From the NCBI GenBank assembly GCA_035294855.1, contig DATGKD010000193.1, positions 1 to 9,186 of the forward strand: a DNA stretch of 9,186 nucleotides, given 5' to 3'. This DNA is from DATGKD01 sp035294855. Lineage in GTDB: Bacteria; Actinomycetota; Acidimicrobiia; Acidimicrobiales; UBA8190. The notes beneath the pieces were generated by a model. The model was given only the letters and a program-made list of their open reading frames with translations, was not told the DNA's origin and made no database searches. Below are positions 5,948 to 9,186 of this stretch, one piece after another. The first letter of the stretch is position 1. Every line of letters starts with the position of its first letter. The position numbers and the translations under genes were made by a program.

Positions 5948-7072
5948 CTACTCGAGAGCGAGCTGGCGGCGGCGCGCCTCGGCGGCCGCCTCGTCCCACT
6001 TCGCCTCGATGCGGCCGAACCGCCAGATCGACAGCGCGGTCGCCCACGTGACGACGAACAGCCCGACGATCACGAAGCCGGCCGTGTTGATGTTGAAGGT
6101 CTCGAGCTTCGTCCAGAACCACCCACCCAGGTGAGTCTCCTGACCGAGCAGGCCGAGCAGTTCCACCGTCCCGATGAAGAACGCCACCACCACCGACAGC
6201 CCGGTGATCGTGATGTTGTAGTACACCTTGCGGATCGGGCGCGCGAAGGCCCAGCCGTACGCGAAGTTCATGAAGCAGCCGTCGAGCGTGTCGAACAGGC
6301 TCATGCCCGCCGCGAAGAGGATGGGCAGCGACAGCACGGCGTAGAACGGCAGCCCGCTCGCCACCGCCGTGCCCGACAGCACGAGCAGCGCGATCTCGGT
6401 GGCGGTGTCGAAACCGAGGCCGAAGAGCACGCCGACCGGGTACATCTTCCAGGGCGTGTCCATGCGGCGGGCGAGCGGCCCGAAGAACCGGTTCATGAGG
6501 CCGCGCTTGTTGAGCTGTTCCTCGAGCTGCTCGTCGTCGTACAGGCCGCGCCGCATGTCGAAGAAGACACGGACGATCGACACCAGGATCACGATGTTCA
6601 GGGCGGCGATGAGATACAGGAACGTCCCCGATACCGACGTGCCCACCACCTGGGTCACCCGGTGCAGGCCGGAACCGCCGTTTTTGACCTGGCTGTCGAG
6701 CGAACGGATCCCGAAGTTCAAGAGGACGGCAAGCGCGAACACGACCGAGGAGTGCCCGAGCGAGAAGAAGAAGCCCACCGACAGCGGGCGCTTGCCCTCG
6801 CTCATGAGCTTCCTGGTGGTGTTGTCGATCGCCGAGATGTGATCCGCATCGAAGGCGTGGCGCATCCCGAGCGTGTAGGCGAGCAGCCCGGTGCCGATCC
6901 CGAACAGCTGGGTCCGGCTCAGGTGGTAGTGGTACGGCACCGCCGTGAACAGCAGGATGAAGCCCACCACGTGCAGGGCGACCACGACGGCGGTCATCCC
7001 GCCGACGCGCGCCCATTCAACTGGTTCGAGCCCGTCTTGGATGGCGCGCCAGCGCGCCCGGGGATCGGCCAT
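5948..7072 (-). CDS. NiCoT-family nickel/cobalt permease (HoxN/HupN/NixA type)
   Basis: The 374-residue inner-membrane transporter imports Ni2+ and/or Co2+. The family signature in the second membrane segment is RHAFDADHI (71-79), supplying His72, Asp75, Asp77 and His78 of the HX4DH metal motif. Other conserved pieces are SLGHSSVV (104-111) with His107, LGFDTATEI (219-227), and AAGMSLFDTLDG (254-265). About eight hydrophobic segments are visible, including roughly 24-43, 56-70, 97-122, 146-170, 211-233, 240-259, 285-308 and 330-351, with a charged cytosolic-type loop at 171-208. The length is typical. ATG 7072 is chosen because GGAGG lies 8 nt upstream; a longer form from GTG 7114 would add 14 residues with a poor leader. 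Whether nickel or cobalt is preferred cannot be told from sequence, and no hydrogenase, urease or cobalamin gene is in the window. A TACAGT at 7118-7113 could be its -10, without a good -35. Confidence 0.93.
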   Translation of the reverse strand: MADPRARWRAIQDGLEPVEWARVGGMTAVVVALHVVGFILLFTAVPYHYHLSRTQLFGIGTGLLAYTLGMRHAFDADHISAIDNTTRKLMSEGKRPLSVGFFFSLGHSSVVFALAVLLNFGIRSLDSQVKNGGSGLHRVTQVVGTSVSGTFLYLIAALNIVILVSIVRVFFDMRRGLYDDEQLEEQLNKRGLMNRFFGPLARRMDTPWKMYPVGVLFGLGFDTATEIALLVLSGTAVASGLPFYAVLSLPILFAAGMSLFDTLDGCFMNFAYGWAFARPIRKVYYNITITGLSVVVAFFIGTVELLGLLGQETHLGGWFWTKLETFNINTAGFVIVGLFVVTWATALSIWRFGRIEAKWDEAAAEARRRQLALE

Positions 7073-7183
7073 GGGGATGTCCTCCGCCAGGGGGAGAAGG
7101 GGGTGCCCGGCCACTGTAGCGCCTAGATGCGACCTGTTCGCAGAAAGCCGAAGCGGCCGCCGACGAGGGGAAACCCTGTGAGC

Positions 7184-7228
7184 GGGGCGGGATGCCGCCC
7201 CGGCCCGGGTGCCGGCGGTCAGCCCGGG
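7184..7228 (-). terminator. Tandem GC hairpins at the 3' end of mscR
   Basis: On the minus strand the end of mscR runs into two successive inverted repeats. CCCGGG (7223-7228, within the last codons) pairs with CCCGGG (7204-7209). Then GGGGCGG and CCGCCCC (7195-7201 and 7184-7190) form a perfect 7-bp stem around a 4-nt loop. Position after the stop codon and before the separate NiCoT gene suggests transcription termination; there is no T-run. Confidence 0.5.
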
Positions 7229-8310
7229 AGACGTACCACGGACCGCAGGACCTCGCCCCGCTGCATCTTGGCGAATGCCTCCTCCACGTCTTCGAGCCCG
7301 ATCGTCTCAGAGACGAAGCTGTCGAGGTCGAGCCGGCCCTGCAGGTACAGGTCGACGAGCAGAGGGAAGTCCCGCGACGGCAGGCAGTCGCCATACCAGC
7401 TCGGCTTGAGGCTGCCGCCGCGCCCGAAGAAGTCGATCATGGGGAGTTCGATCCGCATGTCGGGTGTGGGCACGCCCACCTGCACCAGGGTCCCCGCCAG
7501 GTCGCGTGCGTAGAACGCCTGCTCCATGACACGGGGGTTGCCCACTGCCTCGATGCAGACGTCTGCGCCGTTGCCATCGGTCAAGGCGCGCACGCGCTCC
7601 ACGGGATCCTCCGCCGAGGCGTCCAGGGTGTCGGTCGCGCCGAAGCGCGTGGCGAGCGCCAGCTTGCCGGCGTCGACGTCGACCCCGATGATGCGCGCCG
7701 CGCCGGCGAGGCGGGCGCCGGCGATGGCCGCGCACCCGACGCCGCCGCACCCGAACACCGCCACGCTGTCGCCGCGTCCCACGTTCCCAGTCAACATCGC
7801 CGCGCCCAGGCCGGCCATGACGCCGCAGCCCAACAGGCCGACGGCCTCGGGGCGGGCTCGCGGGTCGACTTTCGTGCACTGTCCCTCTGCGACGAGGGTC
7901 TTCTCGGCGAAGGCGCCGATGCCGAGGGCCGCCGCCAGCGGCGTGCCGTCCTCGAGGGTCATCTTCTGGGTGGCGTTGTGCGTCGCGAAGCAGTACCACG
8001 GCCGGCCCCGCCGGCAGGAACGGCAGGTGCCGCACACCGCGCGCCAGTTGAGGACGACGGTGTCACCTTCGGCCACGCTCGACACCCCGGGCCCCACCGC
8101 TTCGACCAGGCCGGCGGCCTCATGGCCCAAGAGGAAGGGGAACTCGTCGTTGATGCCCCCGTCGCGGTAGTGGAGGTCCGTCCGGCACACGCCGCAGGCC
8201 CGCACGCCGACGAGAGCCTCTCCCGGGCCGGGGTCGGGGACCACGACGGTGTCGACCGCCACCGGCGCGCCCTTCGATCGCGCCACCACCGCTCGGACGC
8301 GATGTGCCAT
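7219..8310 (-). CDS. mscR: S-(hydroxymethyl)mycothiol dehydrogenase (mycothiol-dependent formaldehyde dehydrogenase)
   Basis: The 363-residue zinc alcohol dehydrogenase oxidises the adduct of formaldehyde and mycothiol to S-formylmycothiol with NAD+; relatives also reduce S-nitrosomycothiol. Diagnostic stretches close to M. tuberculosis Rv2259 as I remember it are ACGVCRTDLHYRDGGINDE (38-56), FLLGHEAAG (59-67), LNWRAVCGTCRSC (87-99), ALGIGAFAEKTLV (128-140) and FYARDLAGTLVQVGVPTPDM (266-285). Catalytic zinc ligands are Cys42, His63 and Cys162, with Glu64. The structural zinc cysteines are Cys93, Cys96, Cys99 and Cys107, all present. GCGGVG (187-192) is the Rossmann turn, and Asp211 at the end of the second strand favours NAD over NADP. 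ATG 8310 has GGAGG 6 nt upstream. No metallo-beta-lactamase-fold partner, often found next to mscR, is seen beside it. It implies that the host makes mycothiol and detoxifies formaldehyde or nitrosative stress. Confidence 0.93.
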   Translation of the reverse strand: MAHRVRAVVARSKGAPVAVDTVVVPDPGPGEALVGVRACGVCRTDLHYRDGGINDEFPFLLGHEAAGLVEAVGPGVSSVAEGDTVVLNWRAVCGTCRSCRRGRPWYCFATHNATQKMTLEDGTPLAAALGIGAFAEKTLVAEGQCTKVDPRARPEAVGLLGCGVMAGLGAAMLTGNVGRGDSVAVFGCGGVGCAAIAGARLAGAARIIGVDVDAGKLALATRFGATDTLDASAEDPVERVRALTDGNGADVCIEAVGNPRVMEQAFYARDLAGTLVQVGVPTPDMRIELPMIDFFGRGGSLKPSWYGDCLPSRDFPLLVDLYLQGRLDLDSFVSETIGLEDVEEAFAKMQRGEVLRSVVRLPG

Positions 8311-8387
8311 CGGTCTCCTCCCGGTCGACGACCACACGCCACAGGCTCGGCGCGCCGGCCTGGTGGGCGCGGGCGCCGCCCGAACCA

Positions 8388-8417
8388 TGTGTAGCCGCTG
8401 CGCGGCGTGCGTGTCAG
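8388..8417 (-). promoter_or_regulatory. Candidate sigma-70-type promoter for mscR
   Basis: On the minus strand CTGACA (8417-8412) matches the -35 consensus at 5 of 6 bases. After an 18-bp spacer comes TACACA (8393-8388), which matches the -10 at only 3 of 6. The -35 would overlap the stop codon of the upstream LysM gene. It leaves a leader of roughly 70 nt before the ATG. The -10 is weak, so this is tentative. Confidence 0.3.
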
Positions 8418-9186
8418 CCGGTCGACGGGAAGATCGCCGCGTACCCCAGGATCCCCTTCACGTACGCCTGGGTGGAGGGCATCATGCCGCTCTTTTGCAC
8501 CTGGGGCAGGCCCTGGTAGTAGCCGGCGAGCGCCACGGGGACGTCACCGTTGGAACGGCCCACGAGGTTGTGAAGGTAGGCGGCCGCCATGGCGATGTTG
8601 TCCGCGCCCACCCTCGGGTCGAGAGCCGCGTTGTGCAACAGCTTCGTCCGCACGTAGCCGATTGTCGACGGCTCGAGCTGGCACACGCCCATGGCGCCGG
8701 TGGACGACGTCGCCGCGTTCTGCCATCCCGACTCCCACCAGCACATCGCTTCGAGCAGGTTGGGTGGCAGCGCCGACGCGGCGGCCGCGCTGACGAACGC
8801 GCTGCGCAGCGCCAGGCGGTCGGGGTGAGCCAACAGGGAGGCGGTGACCGCATCGGCGGGGGCGGAGCCCGATGGCAGCGGGGCCAACCCGCCCGGGACC
8901 TGCAGCCGCGTGCCGATCATCACGACGTTCGGGTTGGCGATGGTGTTCGCCTTGACGAGTGCGGCCACCGTCGTGTGGTAGCGCGCCGCAATCGAGGTGA
9001 GGGTGTCGCCGCTGCGGACGACGACGGTGGTGGAGCCGCCCGCCCCCGAACCGGCAGGGACCGACACGCCGGCGAGCGCCATGCCCGGCGCGGGGGAACC
9101 GGGGATCTGGAGCACCTTGCCGATGACGATGCGGTTGGGGTCCGCGATGCCGTTCGCGGCCGCCAGCGCGGCCACCGTCGTGTGGT
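8414..9186 (-). CDS. LysM and lytic-transglycosylase-like cell wall protein, partial (5' end beyond the window)
   Basis: The frame is open to the right edge, leaving 256 visible residues of the C-terminal part. The visible sequence starts inside a LysM domain (HTTVAALAAANGIADPN, ending at IGKVLQIP, about 1-28). A Gly/Ser/Ala linker follows, then a complete LysM (VVVRSGDTLTSIAARYHTTVAAL to LQVP, about 54-97), a second linker, and a transglycosylase SLT-like domain from about 128 to 250. In the latter, CWWESGW (148-154) carries the likely catalytic Glu151, followed by SSTGAMGVCQLEPSTIGYV (160-178), the GAMGxxQ signature. AGYYQGLPQVQ (220-230) and STQAYVKGILGY (237-248) complete it. LysM binds the glycan of peptidoglycan and the SLT domain would cleave it outside the membrane; the signal peptide must lie beyond the window. 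Cys148 and Cys168 could form a disulfide. An in-frame GTG at 9175 lies inside the LysM repeat and is not a real start. Confidence 0.85.
   Translation of the reverse strand, partial: HTTVAALAAANGIADPNRIVIGKVLQIPGSPAPGMALAGVSVPAGSGAGGSTTVVVRSGDTLTSIAARYHTTVAALVKANTIANPNVVMIGTRLQVPGGLAPLPSGSAPADAVTASLLAHPDRLALRSAFVSAAAASALPPNLLEAMCWWESGWQNAATSSTGAMGVCQLEPSTIGYVRTKLLHNAALDPRVGADNIAMAAAYLHNLVGRSNGDVPVALAGYYQGLPQVQKSGMMPSTQAYVKGILGYAAIFPSTG
8961..9186. repeat. Direct repeat encoding successive LysM domains
   Basis: A 19-bp stretch at 8961-8979 is repeated exactly at 9168-9186, 207 bp (69 codons) apart, and the flanking 65 or so bases on the left of each are similar with scattered differences. Both copies encode the same part of a LysM domain (HTTVAAL). 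The second copy ends exactly at the window edge. Confidence 0.7.

Noticed and set aside
5948..7114. Longer NiCoT start at GTG 7114
   Set aside because: The added 14 residues have no family support, and the leader lacks a ribosome binding site, whereas ATG 7072 has GGAGG 8 nt upstream.
7175..7190. TGTGA half-site as a cyclic AMP receptor protein site
   Set aside because: No TCACA partner at the right spacing, so nothing links it to the cyclase.
7150..7230. Possible cobalamin riboswitch near the NiCoT gene (GGGGAAACCCTGTGAGCGG recalls riboswitch pieces)
   Set aside because: The suggestive bases read on the plus strand, away from the NiCoT gene, and the B12-box and the surrounding conserved elements are missing. 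The structure is better explained as the mscR terminator.

Overview
The window is GC-rich DNA (about 70% by eye), densely coding and with short intergenic gaps. It looks like an actinobacterium, most plausibly of the Acidimicrobiia type. Three things point there: a mycothiol-dependent formaldehyde dehydrogenase (mycothiol is an actinobacterial thiol), an F420-type luciferase-like oxidoreductase, and an RpiB with the actinobacterial GGSGxGE active site instead of the catalytic cysteine. I see no rRNA, tRNA, CRISPR array, insertion sequence or phage gene. The taxonomic call is inference from gene content.

Layout. (1) 1-2136, minus strand: two consecutive family III (CaiB/BaiF) CoA-transferases 28 bp apart; the second runs off the left edge. 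(2) 2137-2227: a short divergent control region with a perfect 12-bp palindrome, GACACGCGTGTC, between facing promoter-like hexamers. (3) 2228-3508, plus strand: a metal-dependent amidohydrolase of the amidohydrolase-2/ACMSD-like group. Regions 1-3 look like a small catabolic locus for an unknown carboxylic acid. (4) 3554-4703, minus strand: rpiB followed 10 bp later by a small class III adenylate cyclase whose C-terminus carries a cysteine motif resembling a YHS metal-binding domain. (5) 4811-5847, plus strand: a 51-residue acidic protein and then a luciferase-like monooxygenase. (6) 5848-5947: a convergent gap with overlapping hairpins and a 17-bp tandem repeat. (7) 5948-7072, minus strand: a NiCoT-family nickel/cobalt permease. 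(8) 7219-8310, minus strand: S-(hydroxymethyl)mycothiol dehydrogenase (mscR). (9) 8414-9186, minus strand: the C-terminal part of a secreted-type LysM plus lytic transglycosylase protein, open at the right edge.

Most of this is ordinary actinobacterial housekeeping and accessory metabolism. The item most likely to be new is the adenylate cyclase fused to a YHS-like cysteine motif and encoded in one transcription unit with rpiB. Next come the palindrome between the CoA-transferase pair and the amidohydrolase, and the small acidic protein with a DESFPASD motif. I found nothing that I can defend as a complete undescribed multi-gene system.
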